A DNA stretch of 64,000 nt, taken from Haloferula helveola. GTDB taxonomy: Bacteria > Verrucomicrobiota > Verrucomicrobiia > Verrucomicrobiales > Akkermansiaceae. Every line of letters starts with the position of its first letter. Within the stretch, counting starts at the first letter, position 1. A program made the position numbers and the translations under genes. The stretch covers positions 434,001 through 498,000 of the forward strand of contig NZ_AP024702.1 of the NCBI RefSeq assembly GCF_037076345.1, written 5' to 3'. The notes under the pieces were generated by a model. The model was given only the letters and a program-made list of their open reading frames with translations, was not told where the DNA came from and did no database searches. Shown here piece by piece: positions 25,060 through 34,571 of the stretch.

Positions 25060-26010
25060 TCACTCCGCCTTCGGCGCTTTCCTCCCCCACCACGCCGCCA
25101 GAGCGCTGCCGATGATGCAGTGATACACCGCCGAGATAGCGGCCGGCACCGGAGCGAGTGCGAACTCGGCGAAGTGCTTGGTCGCCAACGCCGCCCCGAG
25201 TCCGCTGTTCTGCATCCCGACCTCGACGGAAACCGTCCGGCACATCGCTTCATTCCTCCGCAGGAGTTTCATCACTCCGTAGCCGACTCCGAATCCGAGG
25301 GCGTGCAGCACGAAGACCGACACGAACAACGGCACCGCCGCCGCGGCGATGAACTCCTTCTTCAGCGCCACGATGCAGCCGACGATCAGCACGATCACCG
25401 CCACGCTCAGCACCGGCCCGATCGAGTGGACCCAGGCCCGGATTCTTTCGGGACTCCGCGTGCGACCGACTGCCGAGTTCACCGCGATCCCGACCGCCAG
25501 CGGAATCAGGACCACCACCACCATCGAACGGAAAAGCGCCCACGCGTCGACCGGCAGCACCTTCCCGGCGAGCAGCTTGGTCAGGATCGGCGTCAACGCG
25601 ATGGCCGCGAAGGTCGAGGCCATCGTCATCAGCACGCTCAAAGCGACATTCGCCCGCGCGAGGTAGCAGATCACATTGCTCGCCGTTCCGCCGGGACAGC
25701 ATGAGACAAGGATCAACCCCAGAGCCAGCGCCGGCTCCAGAGCGAAGAGTTTCGAAACCACCCATCCGGCGGCCGGCATGATCAGGAACTGCGCCGCCAC
25801 GCCCGCGCCCACTGTCTTCGGCTGGCGCGCCACCTCGGCGAAATCGGCGAAGCGAAGCGTCAGCCCCATGCCCAGCATGATCACACCGAGCCCCGGTTCG
25901 ATCCACGGACGGAACCATGTCCAAGCCGCCGGCTGAAACCACGCCCAGCCGCAACCGAGCACGATCCACAAAGGAAACGCCGCCGCGATCCACTGGCACA
26001 ACTTCCGCAT
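25060..26010 (-). CDS. Bile acid:sodium symporter (BASS) family transporter
   Basis: The 316-residue protein has about nine to ten hydrophobic segments. Family motifs are visible: ILVSCCPGGTASNVICYLARANVALS near residues 100-125 (the first sodium site) and VSVEVGMQNSGLGAALA near 262-280 (the crossover helix and second site). BASS proteins import organic anions with sodium; in bacteria substrates include pantoate, pyruvate or other carboxylates, so bile acids are not implied. It stands between mnmM and the lipid operon. Confidence 0.93.
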   Translation of the reverse strand: MRKLCQWIAAAFPLWIVLGCGWAWFQPAAWTWFRPWIEPGLGVIMLGMGLTLRFADFAEVARQPKTVGAGVAAQFLIMPAAGWVVSKLFALEPALALGLILVSCCPGGTASNVICYLARANVALSVLMTMASTFAAIALTPILTKLLAGKVLPVDAWALFRSMVVVVLIPLAVGIAVNSAVGRTRSPERIRAWVHSIGPVLSVAVIVLIVGCIVALKKEFIAAAAVPLFVSVFVLHALGFGVGYGVMKLLRRNEAMCRTVSVEVGMQNSGLGAALATKHFAEFALAPVPAAISAVYHCIIGSALAAWWGRKAPKAE

Positions 26011-26055
26011 CCCCGATCCCAGCCGAGATCAACGACCCACGCAATTCATTCGAAA

Positions 26056-26124
26056 TGGAGCGCCGGTTATGAAACCGGCTTTCCGCAGCTCTCCAATGGT
26101 GCCGGCTTCATGACCGGCGCTCCA
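26056..26124. repeat. Inverted repeat reaching into the mnmM stop
   Basis: The 24-base arms 26056-26079 and 26101-26124 pair at 22 of 24 positions; each arm is itself nearly self-complementary (GCCGGT ... ACCGGC). The second arm covers the mnmM stop codon at 26108-26110 and encodes its last residues. Confidence 0.75.
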
Positions 26125-26656
26125 CCACCACCAGAAACGGCGCCCCTTCCCGCGCCTGCGGGTGAAGCACCCCTCCGTGCCGCTTCGCCCACCCGACGAC
26201 CGCCGCGGCCTCGTCATCACCACCGGCATGCCCCGGATAGCACACCACCGTGATCAGCCCGCCAGGACGGAGCACGGTCATCGCAGCCTCGAGCGCCTCG
26301 ATGGTTTCCCCGGCCTCCGTGATCAGTGCGTGATCCCCGCCCGGCAGGTAGCCGAGATTGAACATCACCGCAGCCGCCGCCCCCGGTTCCAGCCTCGACG
26401 TCATCGCGGTGTGAGACTCCCGGTGAAGCGTGACATGCCCTTCCATTCCCGCGTCCCCCAGCCGCCGGCGGGTCGACTCAACAGCTTCCTCCTGGATATC
26501 AAACGCAACCACCTTGCCGCCCTGCCCGACGAGCCTTGCCAGAAACAGCGTGTCATGGCCGTTGCCCGCCGTCGCATCGACCACGGTGTCACCGGGGCCG
26601 ACCGCCGCCGCGATCACCTCGTGGGCCAATTGGGTCGGTCGTTTCACAGGCCCCAT
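26108..26656 (-). CDS. mnmM: MnmM (YtqB)-like SAM-dependent tRNA methyltransferase
   Basis: The 182-residue length and motifs match the YtqB/MnmM family, which methylates the wobble uridine of tRNA after MnmEG. Motif I is VVDATAGNGHDTLFLA, motif II is VVAFDIQEEAV, and FNLGYLPGGDH is the family-specific block where catalysis takes place. TVLRPGGLITVVCYPGH completes the Rossmann fold. The last four codons and the stop (ERRS) are made by one arm of an intergenic-type repeat, so the original C-terminus may have been altered. Confidence 0.9.
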   Translation of the reverse strand: MGPVKRPTQLAHEVIAAAVGPGDTVVDATAGNGHDTLFLARLVGQGGKVVAFDIQEEAVESTRRRLGDAGMEGHVTLHRESHTAMTSRLEPGAAAAVMFNLGYLPGGDHALITEAGETIEALEAAMTVLRPGGLITVVCYPGHAGGDDEAAAVVGWAKRHGGVLHPQAREGAPFLVVVERRS

Positions 26657-26675
26657 CCTGCCGCTTAGTCAAGGT

Positions 26676-26703
26676 CTTGAAACTTGAAACTTGAAACTTG
26701 GGA
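26676..26703 (+). repeat. Short tandem heptamer repeat upstream of ilvC
   Basis: Three copies of CTTGAAA (26676-26696) are followed by one degenerate copy, CTTGGGA. It lies about 70 bases before the ilvC ATG at 26774, in the gap between mnmM and ilvC. It could carry part of the ilvC promoter region, but I see no clear -10/-35 pair. Confidence 0.6.
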
Positions 26704-26773
26704 CTTCTTGTCCAGCCTGCGGCCCCGCCCGCGCGGAAAAGCGGGCGACACCAACCACTTACGACTCCAATCC

Positions 26774-27820
26774 ATGGCCGCGAAAATCTACAGCAACAAG
26801 GACGCGTCCCTTGCCACCATCAAGCGCAAGACGCTTGCCGTCATCGGCTTCGGCTCCCAGGGCCACGCCCACGCCCTCAATCTCAAGGACAGCGGCATGA
26901 AGGTCATCATCGGCCTCTACGCGAAGTCCAAGTCGCGCGAAGTGGCCAAGAAGCTCGGCTTCGAGGTGATGGACACCGCCGACGCCGTCAAGGCCGCCGA
27001 CGTGATCTTCGTCGCCGTGCCCGACACTAAGATCGCCGCAGTCTACAACAAGGACATCGCGCCCAACCTGACCAAGGGCAAGACCCTCCTCTTCTCCCAC
27101 GGCTTCGCCGTTCACTTCAAGACGATCGAGCCGCCGGCCGACGTCAACGTGATCATGGTCGCGCCGAAGGGCCCGGGCCACACCGTTCGTTCGCAGTTCG
27201 TCGATGGCAAGGGCGTGCCCGGCCTGATCGCCATCCACAACGACGCGACCGGCAACGCCAAGAAGATCGCCCTCGCATGGGCCCGCGGCGTTGGTTGCAC
27301 CCGCGCCGGCGTATTCGAAACCAACTTCAAGGAAGAGACCGTCACCGATCTCTTCGGTGAGCAGGTCGTCCTCTGCGGCGGTGCTTCGGCACTCGTCAAG
27401 GCAGGCTTCGAGACGCTCGTCGAGGCAGGCTACCAGCCGGAGATGGCATACTTCGAGTGCCTCCACGAACTGAAGCTGATCGTCGACCTGATGAACGAGT
27501 CCGGCATCGCCGGCATGCGTTTCTCGATCTCGGAAACCGCCGAGTGGGGCGACGTCTCCGTCGGTCCGAAGATCATCGACGCTTCGGTCAAGAAGCGCAT
27601 GCAGAAGCAGCTCAAGGTGATCGAGTCCGGCAAGTTCGCCAAGGAGTGGATCGCCGAGGCCGACAGCGGCTGCAAGAACTTCAACAGGATCCGCCGCGAG
27701 GAAGCCAAGCACCAGATCGAGAAGGTCGGTGAGCGCCTCCGCTCGACCATGAGCTGGATCAAGCAGAAGAAGCTCAAGAAGGGCGCCGCCCAAGCAAGCT
27801 ACGTTTCGGCTTCCAAGTAA
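26774..27820 (+). CDS. ilvC: Ketol-acid reductoisomerase
   Basis: The ATG at 26774 ([13 protein letters not shown]) gives 348 residues, the class I length; the frame continues upstream through the heptamer repeat without sense. It catalyses the second step of valine, leucine and isoleucine synthesis. Seen: [17 protein letters not shown] (nucleotide-binding loop), LYAKSKSRE (the loop that sets NADPH preference, Lys and Ser pattern), FSHGF and [10 protein letters not shown], and the metal-binding Asp/Glu in TDLFGEQ and Glu residues in [12 protein letters not shown] and SETAEWG. It stands alone and ends at a terminator. Confidence 0.97.
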   Translation: MAAKIYSNKDASLATIKRKTLAVIGFGSQGHAHALNLKDSGMKVIIGLYAKSKSREVAKKLGFEVMDTADAVKAADVIFVAVPDTKIAAVYNKDIAPNLTKGKTLLFSHGFAVHFKTIEPPADVNVIMVAPKGPGHTVRSQFVDGKGVPGLIAIHNDATGNAKKIALAWARGVGCTRAGVFETNFKEETVTDLFGEQVVLCGGASALVKAGFETLVEAGYQPEMAYFECLHELKLIVDLMNESGIAGMRFSISETAEWGDVSVGPKIIDASVKKRMQKQLKVIESGKFAKEWIAEADSGCKNFNRIRREEAKHQIEKVGERLRSTMSWIKQKKLKKGAAQASYVSASK

Positions 27821-27862
27821 CTTCAAGGAGCGGCTCCTTCCCGGTGCCGCTCTTCCTTCCCC

Positions 27863-27895
27863 AAACCCGGGCCTCTCACGAGGTCCGGGTTTTTT
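27863..27895 (+). terminator. Rho-independent terminator after ilvC
   Basis: AAACCCGGGCCT and AGGTCCGGGTTT form a 12-base stem with one G-T pair around CTCACG, followed by T residues to 27895. It lies 42 bases after the ilvC stop. Confidence 0.9.
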
Positions 27896-27898
27896 CAT

Positions 27899-27957
27899 GG
27901 AGTGGCGCTTTCCAAGCGCCATACCCCGGGCCCGGCGGTCTCCGACCGCTCAGCAGT
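27899..27957. repeat. REP-like repeat, copy 2
   Basis: Matches 11690-11713 at 22 of 24 positions at its start, including the self-complementary GGCGCTT / AAGCGCC. A second fold follows (GGCGGTC ... GACCGCT). Confidence 0.6.
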
Positions 27958-28153
27958 ATCTGAAAACAACCCGTCCGCCTTCCCTCAACCCTACCTTTTC
28001 CCACAGGGCCTGCCCCTTCCCCGAACAAATTCCGACATGACCGACAGAACGCGCTTTTCCGACGCGTTTTCGCCTGCTCTGAAGGCAAACCGCGTGCTTG
28101 CCAGCATCTTCTGACGTCGTTAGACCCTACCCCACCATCGAAACAGCGAACCC

Positions 28154-29854
28154 ATGAGTGATTCAACATCAGCAGACCAACCCATCGCGCCCAACGCCAA
28201 CCGGCTCCTATGGGCCGGCTTCGTCGCCATTCTCGCAGCCGGTGTCGGCTTCGGTGTCCGGGGCGGACTCTTCGGCACGTGGGAGACCACCTTCAATCTC
28301 AATGGAGCCCAGCTCGGGGCGATCAGCCTGGGAGCAGGCTTCATCAGCTTCTGCTTCGGCATCATCATCGGGGGTATCGTCGTCGACAAAGTCGGATACG
28401 GGAAACTGGTCTTCACCGCATTCCTACTTCACGTCCTCTCGGCCTTCGTGACGTTCGCGGCGAAGCCGGAGATGTCGAGTGAGACCGCTTACCAATTCCT
28501 CTACTGGGGCACCTTCCTGTTCGGCCTGGCCAACGGCACGCTCGAAGCGGTCGCCAACCCGCTCGTGGCAACCCTCTACCCGAAGAACCGGACGCACTAT
28601 CTGAACATTCTTCACGCGTCATGGCCGCTTGGCATGGTCTTCGGCGGCGTCATCGGCTGGACCCTCGGCACGGGTGACAACGCTTGGGACTGGAAGTGGC
28701 AGCTCGCCCTCTACCTCGTCCCGACCCTTGTCTACGGGGTGATGTTTCTCGGACAGAAGTATCCGAAGTCCGAAGCATCGGCCAAGGGCCTCAAGCTCGG
28801 AGAAATGTTCAAGGATGTCGGCATCCTCGGAACCCTCATCGTTTCCGCCCTGCTCTTCTTTTTCCTCCGGCGTGACTTCTTCGGCGGACTGATCGGCCTG
28901 AACGAACTGCTCTCGAACGTACTCTCCGCCATCGTTGCCCTGGCCCTCCTCGGCTGGGTCGCAACCCTCACGAAGTTCGCAATCGGCCACTGGTTGATCT
29001 TCGTCCTGTTCATCGCCCATGCCCTCGTCGGCAGCGTGGAGCTCGGAACCGACGGCTGGATCCAGAACATCACCGGAACCATCCTCAATCCCGAGCAAGG
29101 CAAGATCCTCTTCGTCTTCACCTCACTGGTGATGTTCGGCCTCCGATTCTGCGCCCACTTCATCGAGAGCAAGGCCGGCGTGAAACCTATCGGCCTGCTC
29201 TTCATCTGCTCCCTCCTCGCCGTCGCGGGCCTCAATCTGGTCAGCGCGGTCGATTCCTTCGGAGCCGCGTTCGGCGCCCTGCTGGTCTACGCCATCGGCA
29301 AGACCTTCTTCTGGCCGACCATGCTCGCGGTGATCGGTGACCGCTTCCCCCAAACCGGCGCGGTCGCGATGAGCCTGATGGGCGGCATCGGGATGCTGTC
29401 GGTCGGACTGCTTGGCGGTCCCGGCCTCGGCTATGCGCGGGACCGATTCTCCGCGGGCGAGCTCAAGGAGACCGACGCGGCCCTCTATGAGCAGGTCAAG
29501 AGTGCCGGTCCGGCGAGCGAGTTCCTCGCCTTCGAGCCCGTGCAACCGATCGATCCGAAAGTCCTCAATCCTGCGAAGGACGCCTATGCCGCCAAGGTCG
29601 CTGTCGAACGTGGAAACACCAAAGAGGACGTGATTGCGAAAGCCGAAGCCATCACCACCGATCAGGAGGTCATTGCGAAGTCGGACATCATGGGCAACCG
29701 CAAGGTGCTCAAATACGACTCGCTGATCCCCGCGGCGATGGCGGTGATCTACTTGCTGCTGATGCTCTACTTCCGCGCGATCGGCGGCTATAAGCCGTTG
29801 ACCATTTCTCCGGAGAAGGCTGCAGGTGGCACCCAAGGGCCATCGGAATTCTAG
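28154..29854 (+). CDS. Major facilitator superfamily transporter
   Basis: The 566-residue protein has about twelve to thirteen hydrophobic segments in the MFS order. The first half resembles sugar-type MFS carriers (AGFVAILAAGVGFGVRGG, then GGIVVDKVGYGKLVF, a cytoplasmic loop 2-3 motif, then FLFGLANGTLEAVANPLVA). It is longer than a usual MFS protein (400-450) because a soluble segment of roughly 110 residues (about 435-545, Lys/Glu/Ala-rich) precedes the last membrane segment. The substrate is unknown. It is monocistronic and ends at a terminator. Confidence 0.88.
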   Translation: MSDSTSADQPIAPNANRLLWAGFVAILAAGVGFGVRGGLFGTWETTFNLNGAQLGAISLGAGFISFCFGIIIGGIVVDKVGYGKLVFTAFLLHVLSAFVTFAAKPEMSSETAYQFLYWGTFLFGLANGTLEAVANPLVATLYPKNRTHYLNILHASWPLGMVFGGVIGWTLGTGDNAWDWKWQLALYLVPTLVYGVMFLGQKYPKSEASAKGLKLGEMFKDVGILGTLIVSALLFFFLRRDFFGGLIGLNELLSNVLSAIVALALLGWVATLTKFAIGHWLIFVLFIAHALVGSVELGTDGWIQNITGTILNPEQGKILFVFTSLVMFGLRFCAHFIESKAGVKPIGLLFICSLLAVAGLNLVSAVDSFGAAFGALLVYAIGKTFFWPTMLAVIGDRFPQTGAVAMSLMGGIGMLSVGLLGGPGLGYARDRFSAGELKETDAALYEQVKSAGPASEFLAFEPVQPIDPKVLNPAKDAYAAKVAVERGNTKEDVIAKAEAITTDQEVIAKSDIMGNRKVLKYDSLIPAAMAVIYLLLMLYFRAIGGYKPLTISPEKAAGGTQGPSEF

Positions 29855-29879
29855 AACCACTCCGCTCTCAAACCATCTC

Positions 29880-29911
29880 AGGCGCGACCTCCACCGGGGT
29901 CGCGCCTTTTT
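29880..29911 (+). terminator. Rho-independent terminator after the MFS gene
   Basis: AGGCGCGACC and GGTCGCGCCT form a 10-base stem around a short loop, followed by five T (to 29911). It is 25 bases after the stop codon. Confidence 0.9.
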
Positions 29912-29914
29912 CAT

Positions 29915-30023
29915 GGGAGGCGGGACGCCCCCGTCCCGCAAGGGTGAGGTTCGTTCCCTCCCGTTCGACATCTGACCCGGATTCCAACCTCCTCGATTGC
30001 GGGACGGGGGCGTCCCGCCTCCC
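29915..30023. repeat. Perfect 27-base inverted repeat (REP doublet)
   Basis: Arms 29915-29941 and 29997-30023 are perfect reverse complements over 27 bases, 55 bases apart. Each arm also folds on itself (GCGGGAC / GTCCCGC), so the unit looks like a pair of REP sequences in opposite orientation. It lies between two convergent transcripts (MFS gene and a hypothetical gene). Confidence 0.9.
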
Positions 30024-30048
30024 AACAGCGCCATCAAGCCGCCTCCCG

Positions 30049-30546
30049 TCAGCCCTCTCCGGGCGGGAAGATGACCGCCACCCGGTCGATCCCGTTGCGT
30101 TCGAACTCCTTCCAGTAGTTCTTCTCGATCTCGGACGTACGCTCCCGGCGCTGTTCCTCGGTCAGCTTCTCCCAAGCCTCCTTGCCGATGCTTTTGGCAA
30201 GGTCCCGATCGGCCAGCCGGATGACCAGTTCCTCCCAGAAGTTCTCGTTGCGGAACTCGTCGTAACATTCCTGGAAAAACGAGCCGGCCTGGAAGTCCAT
30301 CGTGACCTGGTGCCGCTGCTTCTCCTCGTCGAACTCGACCACATCGCCGAGTCCCGCATGCTTCGCCTTCTCGAGAATCTTGTTCTCGAGTGCCTCGTAG
30401 GCACCCAAACCCTCATCCGCACCCGGCCGGTGGTTCCACGACGCCACACTCGCGGCCAGCGTAACCATCTCGATCAGCGTCGCGAGTTCGTCTTCGGTGA
30501 AGCGCAGGTGCACGGCGGGAAAAAACCATCCCGCCGCGCCCTGCAC
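30049..30546 (-). CDS. Hypothetical protein, soluble, charged
   Basis: The 165-residue protein is not one I recognise. It has no signal peptide or membrane segment, is rich in Glu and Lys, and looks helical (HLRFTEDELATLIEMVTLAASV ... WEKLTEEQRRERTSEIEKNYWKEFER). The start is uncertain: an in-frame GTG at 30513 (VHLRFTEDEL) would drop eleven residues of poor sense next to the repeat at 30556-30624. It lies downstream of clpB on the same strand, 79 bases away, with a REP-like repeat between. Coding is supported by frame length and plausible composition only. Confidence 0.65.
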   Translation of the reverse strand: MQGAAGWFFPAVHLRFTEDELATLIEMVTLAASVASWNHRPGADEGLGAYEALENKILEKAKHAGLGDVVEFDEEKQRHQVTMDFQAGSFFQECYDEFRNENFWEELVIRLADRDLAKSIGKEAWEKLTEEQRRERTSEIEKNYWKEFERNGIDRVAVIFPPGEG

Positions 30547-30555
30547 AAGCCCATG

Positions 30556-30624
30556 GTAGGGACGAGCGGCCTTCGCTCGTCCGCTGGTCGGCCGCCCGAC
30601 GGACGAACGGGCGGTCTCCCCTAC
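30556..30624. repeat. Imperfect inverted repeat between clpB and the hypothetical gene
   Basis: GTAGGGACGAGCGG at 30556-30569 faces GGGCGGTCTCCCCTAC at 30609-30624, and CTCGTCCG pairs loosely with CGGACGAA. The first arm is self-complementary (GACGAGCG ... CGCTCGTC). It starts two bases after the clpB stop and could serve as a transcript end, but has no T-run. Confidence 0.55.
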
Positions 30625-30625
30625 C

Positions 30626-33199
30626 TCATTTGCTGAAGACCACCGCCCCGTCCTTGACGTCGGCCTCGATCACATCGCCGTCGACGAACTTGCCGTCGAG
30701 GATCTCCAGCGAGAGCTCGTCGAGAAGGTGCCGCTGGATCGCCCGCTTGAGCGGCCGCGCGCCATAGACCGGGTCGTAGCCCTGGTTGCCGATGAATTCC
30801 TTCGCGGCCGGAGTCAGCGCTAGTCCGAGCCCTTGCTTGGCGAGACGCTGGCGGACGCGCTCGAGCTGCAGATCGACAATCGTCGTCAACTCGTCGCGCT
30901 CAAGGCGGTCGAAGATGATCGTCTCGTCGATCCGGTTGAGGAATTCGGGCCGGAACTGAGCACGCAGGGCTTCCATGACCTTGGCCTCACGCTGCTCCGC
31001 ATTCTCCTCCCCGAGGATGAACTGCGAACCGACGTTCGAGGTCATGATCAGCACCGTGTTGCGGAAGTCGACCGTACGGCCTTGGCCGTCCGTGATCCGT
31101 CCGTCATCAAGCACCTGGAGCAGCACGTTGAACACATCCGGGTGCGCCTTTTCGATCTCATCGAAGAGCACCACCGAATACGGCTTGCGTCGTACGTGTT
31201 CGGAAAGCTGGCCGCCCTCGTCGTAGCCGACGTAGCCGGGAGGCGCTCCGATGAGACGCGCGACGCTGTGCTTCTCCATGTATTCCGACATGTCGATGCG
31301 GACCATAGCGCTCTCGTCATCGAACAGGAACTCGGCGAGCGCCTTGCTCAGCTCGGTTTTACCCACACCGGTCGGACCGAGGAACAGGAATGAACCGATC
31401 GGGCGGTTTTCGTCCTGCAGCCCGGCCCGTGCGCGGCGCACCGCGTTGGAGACCGCTTGGACAGCCGACTTCTGACCGACCACCCGTTCACCGAGTCGAT
31501 CCTCCATGTGCACCAGTTTCTCCTTCTCGCCTTCCTGGAGGCGGCTGACAGGAATCCCGGTCCACGAAGAAACCACGCGGGCGATATCCTCCTCAGTCAC
31601 CTCTTCCTTGAGCATCGCGCCACTGCTTTGGAGCGAGGCGAGTTCGTTCTGCGCTTCATCAAGCGCCTTCTCGGCATCCGGAATCTGGCCATACGTCAGC
31701 TCCGACGCGCGAGTGAGGTCGCCGATCCGCTTGGCCTGCTCGGCCTCGGTCTTCAGCGAATCGATCTTCGACTGCTGCTCGCGCACACGGTCGATGACCT
31801 CCTTCTCGTTGCGCCATTGGGCCATCAGTCCGGCCGACTGCTCCTTCAGGTTCGCCTGCTCCTCACGGACCTTGGCCAACCGCGCCTCCGAGGCCTTGTC
31901 GCTCTCCTTCTCCAGAGCCTTCTTCTCCATCTCGAGCTGCATCACCTGCCGCTCGATCTGGTCGATCTCCGTCGGCATCGAATCCAGCTCGATCTTCAGG
32001 CGCGAGGCGGCCTCGTCCATGAGGTCGACCGCCTTGTCCGGAAGAAACCGGTCGGAAATGTAGCGGTCGGAAAGCACCGCCGCCGCAACCAGTGCACCAT
32101 CCTGGATTCGCACTCCGTGGTGCACCTCATAGCGCTCCTTGAGTCCGCGCAGGATCGCGATGCTGTCTTCAACCGAAGGTTCTCCGACCATCACCGGCTG
32201 GAATCGCCGCTCGAGGGCCGCGTCCTTCTCCACATGCTTGCGATACTCATCGAGCGTGGTCGCTCCGATGGTCCGCAGCTCGCCGCGGGCGAGTTGAGGC
32301 TTGAGCAGGTTCGAAGCGTCCACCGCACCCTCGCTCGCACCCGCACCGACGATGGTGTGGAGCTCATCGATGAAGAGAACGATCTCGCCTTCGGATTCGG
32401 TCACTTCCTTGAGAAAGGCCTTCAGACGATCCTCGAACTCACCGCGGTACTTCGCACCTGCCAGCATGCCACCGAGGTCCATCGAAATGATCCGCTTGTT
32501 TTTCATCGCATCGGGCACGTCTCCCGACACGATGCGTCGTGCGAGCCCTTCCACGATGGCGGTTTTGCCGACACCGGGTTCACCGATGAGCACGGGATTG
32601 TTCTTGGTCCGGCGGGAAAGCACCTGGAGCACTCGGCGGATCTCGTGATCGCGCCCGATCACCGGATCGATCTTCCCTTCACGGGCCAGCGCGGTCAGGT
32701 CGGTGCCGTACTTCTCAAGGGTCTGGTATTTGCCCTCCGGATTCTCGTCGGTGACCTTCTGCGAACCCCGGATGCTGTCGAGTGCCTCCTTGGCGTTCGA
32801 TTCGTTCAAGCCGGCTTCGGTCAGCAACTTGCCCGCGGGCGAATCAGCGGTGAGAGCTCCGAGCAGGAAGTGCTCTACGGAAAGGAACTCGTCACCCATC
32901 GACTCACGGATCTCGTCCGCCTTGTCGAGGGTCGCGCGCAGCCCGTAACTGAGCTGCGGCTGGGCGCTCGCGCCCTGCTGGCTCGGTTCCTTGGCAAGCG
33001 CCGCCGCAACGGCCGCCTTGAGTTGGGTCACGTCGACGCCAGCCTTCTGCAGAATCGGCACGGTGATGCCGCCCTCCTGCTGAAGCAGTGCCAGCAGCAC
33101 GTGAATACTTTTCAACTCCGGGTGCGCCGACTTCGATGCCAGCCGCTGGGCTGACTGAAGCGCTTCCTGAAGTTTGGTGGTGATCTTATCGAGTCCCAT
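30626..33199 (-). CDS. clpB: ATP-dependent disaggregase ClpB
   Basis: The 857-residue protein has the full ClpB order: N-domain (residues 1-145), first AAA+ domain with Walker [10 protein letters not shown] and Walker [10 protein letters not shown], a coiled-coil middle domain (about 400-530, Glu/Lys-rich; the feature that separates ClpB from ClpA/C), and second AAA+ domain with GPTGVGKTE and [13 protein letters not shown]. ClpB rescues aggregated proteins together with DnaK. No CIRCE element is visible upstream; a heat-shock promoter cannot be identified with confidence in the 194-base gap to deoB. Confidence 0.97.
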   Translation of the reverse strand: MGLDKITTKLQEALQSAQRLASKSAHPELKSIHVLLALLQQEGGITVPILQKAGVDVTQLKAAVAAALAKEPSQQGASAQPQLSYGLRATLDKADEIRESMGDEFLSVEHFLLGALTADSPAGKLLTEAGLNESNAKEALDSIRGSQKVTDENPEGKYQTLEKYGTDLTALAREGKIDPVIGRDHEIRRVLQVLSRRTKNNPVLIGEPGVGKTAIVEGLARRIVSGDVPDAMKNKRIISMDLGGMLAGAKYRGEFEDRLKAFLKEVTESEGEIVLFIDELHTIVGAGASEGAVDASNLLKPQLARGELRTIGATTLDEYRKHVEKDAALERRFQPVMVGEPSVEDSIAILRGLKERYEVHHGVRIQDGALVAAAVLSDRYISDRFLPDKAVDLMDEAASRLKIELDSMPTEIDQIERQVMQLEMEKKALEKESDKASEARLAKVREEQANLKEQSAGLMAQWRNEKEVIDRVREQQSKIDSLKTEAEQAKRIGDLTRASELTYGQIPDAEKALDEAQNELASLQSSGAMLKEEVTEEDIARVVSSWTGIPVSRLQEGEKEKLVHMEDRLGERVVGQKSAVQAVSNAVRRARAGLQDENRPIGSFLFLGPTGVGKTELSKALAEFLFDDESAMVRIDMSEYMEKHSVARLIGAPPGYVGYDEGGQLSEHVRRKPYSVVLFDEIEKAHPDVFNVLLQVLDDGRITDGQGRTVDFRNTVLIMTSNVGSQFILGEENAEQREAKVMEALRAQFRPEFLNRIDETIIFDRLERDELTTIVDLQLERVRQRLAKQGLGLALTPAAKEFIGNQGYDPVYGARPLKRAIQRHLLDELSLEILDGKFVDGDVIEADVKDGAVVFSK

Positions 33200-33393
33200 A
33201 TTGGTGGATTTGTAGTGAGTTTGTCCTGGTTCGCAAGCAGGCGCTCCGCGCCAGTTGCCGGTTTCTGCGCTTTGGATGCCATAGCAATTTCTTTATTCAA
33301 ATTCTTTGCGCCATTTTATCACTATGTCCAAACCAGGCTGAACCGTCCTTGAGCGCTCTTGCCAGCGGCTGATCAACCCCGGAGACTGAGGGC

Positions 33394-34548
33394 GTGAGAG
33401 CTCTCTGCATCGTTCTCGATTCGGTCGGTTGCGGCCACGCTCCGGACGCCTCGGCTTTCGGCGACGATGGAGCGAACACCCTCGGCCATCTCTTCGAGCG
33501 GATCCCCGGGTTCGCTCTGCCGAGCCTCGCCGGACTCGGTCTTCACGAGGTGCTGCACGACCTCGACCCGGAGTTTCCCCTTCCCTCCCCACCCTTGCTG
33601 CCGGGAGCACAATTCACCCACCTCACCGAGCAATCCACGGGAAAGGATACGACGACCGGTCACTGGGAACTGATGGGAGCTCCGCTCGAAGCCGCACTCG
33701 CGACTTTCGAGCGCTTTCCGGACGACCTCGTCTCCGCCTTGGAGCAGGCCGGGAATTGCCGGTTCATCGGCAATGAGGCGGCATCAGGCACCGAGATCAT
33801 CCAACGACTGGGCACCGAGCACCTCGCGAGCGGGAAACCCATTCTCTACACCAGCGCCGATTCGGTTCTGCAGATTGCCGCTCATGAAGATCCGGCGGTG
33901 TTCGGACTCGAGCGACTGCAGGCGCTCTGCCGCACCGCCAGACGAATCCTCGACGAACGTGAGATTCGGATCGGCCGGGTCATCGCCAGACCGTTCGTCG
34001 GCAGCTCGCCCGAGACCTTCAAGCGGACGTCGAACCGGCACGACTACTCGCTCGCTCCTCCTTCGACGATTCTCAACCGACTCGAAGCGGCAGGAGTCGA
34101 AACCGTCGGGGTCGGCAAGATTTCCGACATCTTCGCCCAGTCCGGGATCGCGGAGTCCCATCCCACAACATCAAACGCCGACGGCATGGCCACCATCGAG
34201 CGCCTGTGGCGTGAGCAGCGAAGTTCCCCGCATCTCGTATTCGCCAATCTCGTCGACTTCGACATGCTTTACGGCCATCGGCGTGACCCCACGGGCTATG
34301 CCCAAGCCCTGATCGAGTTCGACCGATGGCTCGGAGGCTTTCTTGCCGACTTCCATGCCCCCGACCTCCTTCTGATCACGGCCGACCACGGAAACGATCC
34401 ACACCACACCGGCACCGATCACACTCGGGAACAGGTTCCCCTGCTGACGCTGAACGCACCGGATGATCTCCTGACAGCGAGCGATTTCGGTCTCGTTGCG
34501 CGGATTCTGGAGGACTTTTTCACACCAACGGCAAGCTGGACGCGGTAA
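33394..34548 (+). CDS. deoB: Phosphopentomutase
   Basis: The 384-residue protein fits DeoB, a metal enzyme of the alkaline phosphatase fold that interconverts ribose (or deoxyribose) 1- and 5-phosphate. Metal and active-site blocks are seen: VLDSVGCGHAPDA at the N-terminus, STGKDTTTGHWELMG (the phosphorylated Thr region), and LITADHGNDPHHTGTDHTREQVP at the C-terminus. It opens the nucleoside-salvage cluster that ends with the pyrimidine nucleoside phosphorylase at 35194. A toxin-antitoxin pair lies between them. Confidence 0.95.
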   Translation: MRALCIVLDSVGCGHAPDASAFGDDGANTLGHLFERIPGFALPSLAGLGLHEVLHDLDPEFPLPSPPLLPGAQFTHLTEQSTGKDTTTGHWELMGAPLEAALATFERFPDDLVSALEQAGNCRFIGNEAASGTEIIQRLGTEHLASGKPILYTSADSVLQIAAHEDPAVFGLERLQALCRTARRILDEREIRIGRVIARPFVGSSPETFKRTSNRHDYSLAPPSTILNRLEAAGVETVGVGKISDIFAQSGIAESHPTTSNADGMATIERLWREQRSSPHLVFANLVDFDMLYGHRRDPTGYAQALIEFDRWLGGFLADFHAPDLLLITADHGNDPHHTGTDHTREQVPLLTLNAPDDLLTASDFGLVARILEDFFTPTASWTR

Positions 34549-34555
34549 AACATCC

Positions 34556-34563
34556 GTTATAAC
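34556..34563 (+). promoter_or_regulatory. Candidate -10 element / operator for the toxin-antitoxin genes
   Basis: GTTATAAC is a perfect 8-base palindrome containing a -10-like TATAAC, and it lies nine bases before the antitoxin ATG. No Shine-Dalgarno sequence is present between, so the message may be leaderless. Palindromic sites over the promoter are usual for self-repressed antitoxins, but an 8-base palindrome alone is weak evidence. Confidence 0.35.
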
Positions 34564-34571
34564 ATACTGGC

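Larger units (their letters stand above)
27821..28153. other. Intergenic region between ilvC and the MFS gene
   Basis: This 333-base gap holds the ilvC terminator (27863-27895) and the second copy of a REP-like repeat (27899-27957). The rest, including the region just before the MFS start, shows no gene, strong promoter or ribosome-binding sequence that I can recognise. Confidence 0.7.

Noticed and set aside
27902-28114. 70-residue open frame in the ilvC-MFS gap
   Set aside because: Starts inside the REP-like repeat and has no sense composition.
33112-33300. 62-residue open frame before clpB on the minus strand
   Set aside because: Overlaps the clpB start and has no conserved features; it looks like the leader region of clpB.
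33200-33393. Search for a CIRCE element or heat-shock promoter upstream of clpB
   Set aside because: No TTAGCACTC/GAGTGCTAA pair or clear sigma-32 site was found.
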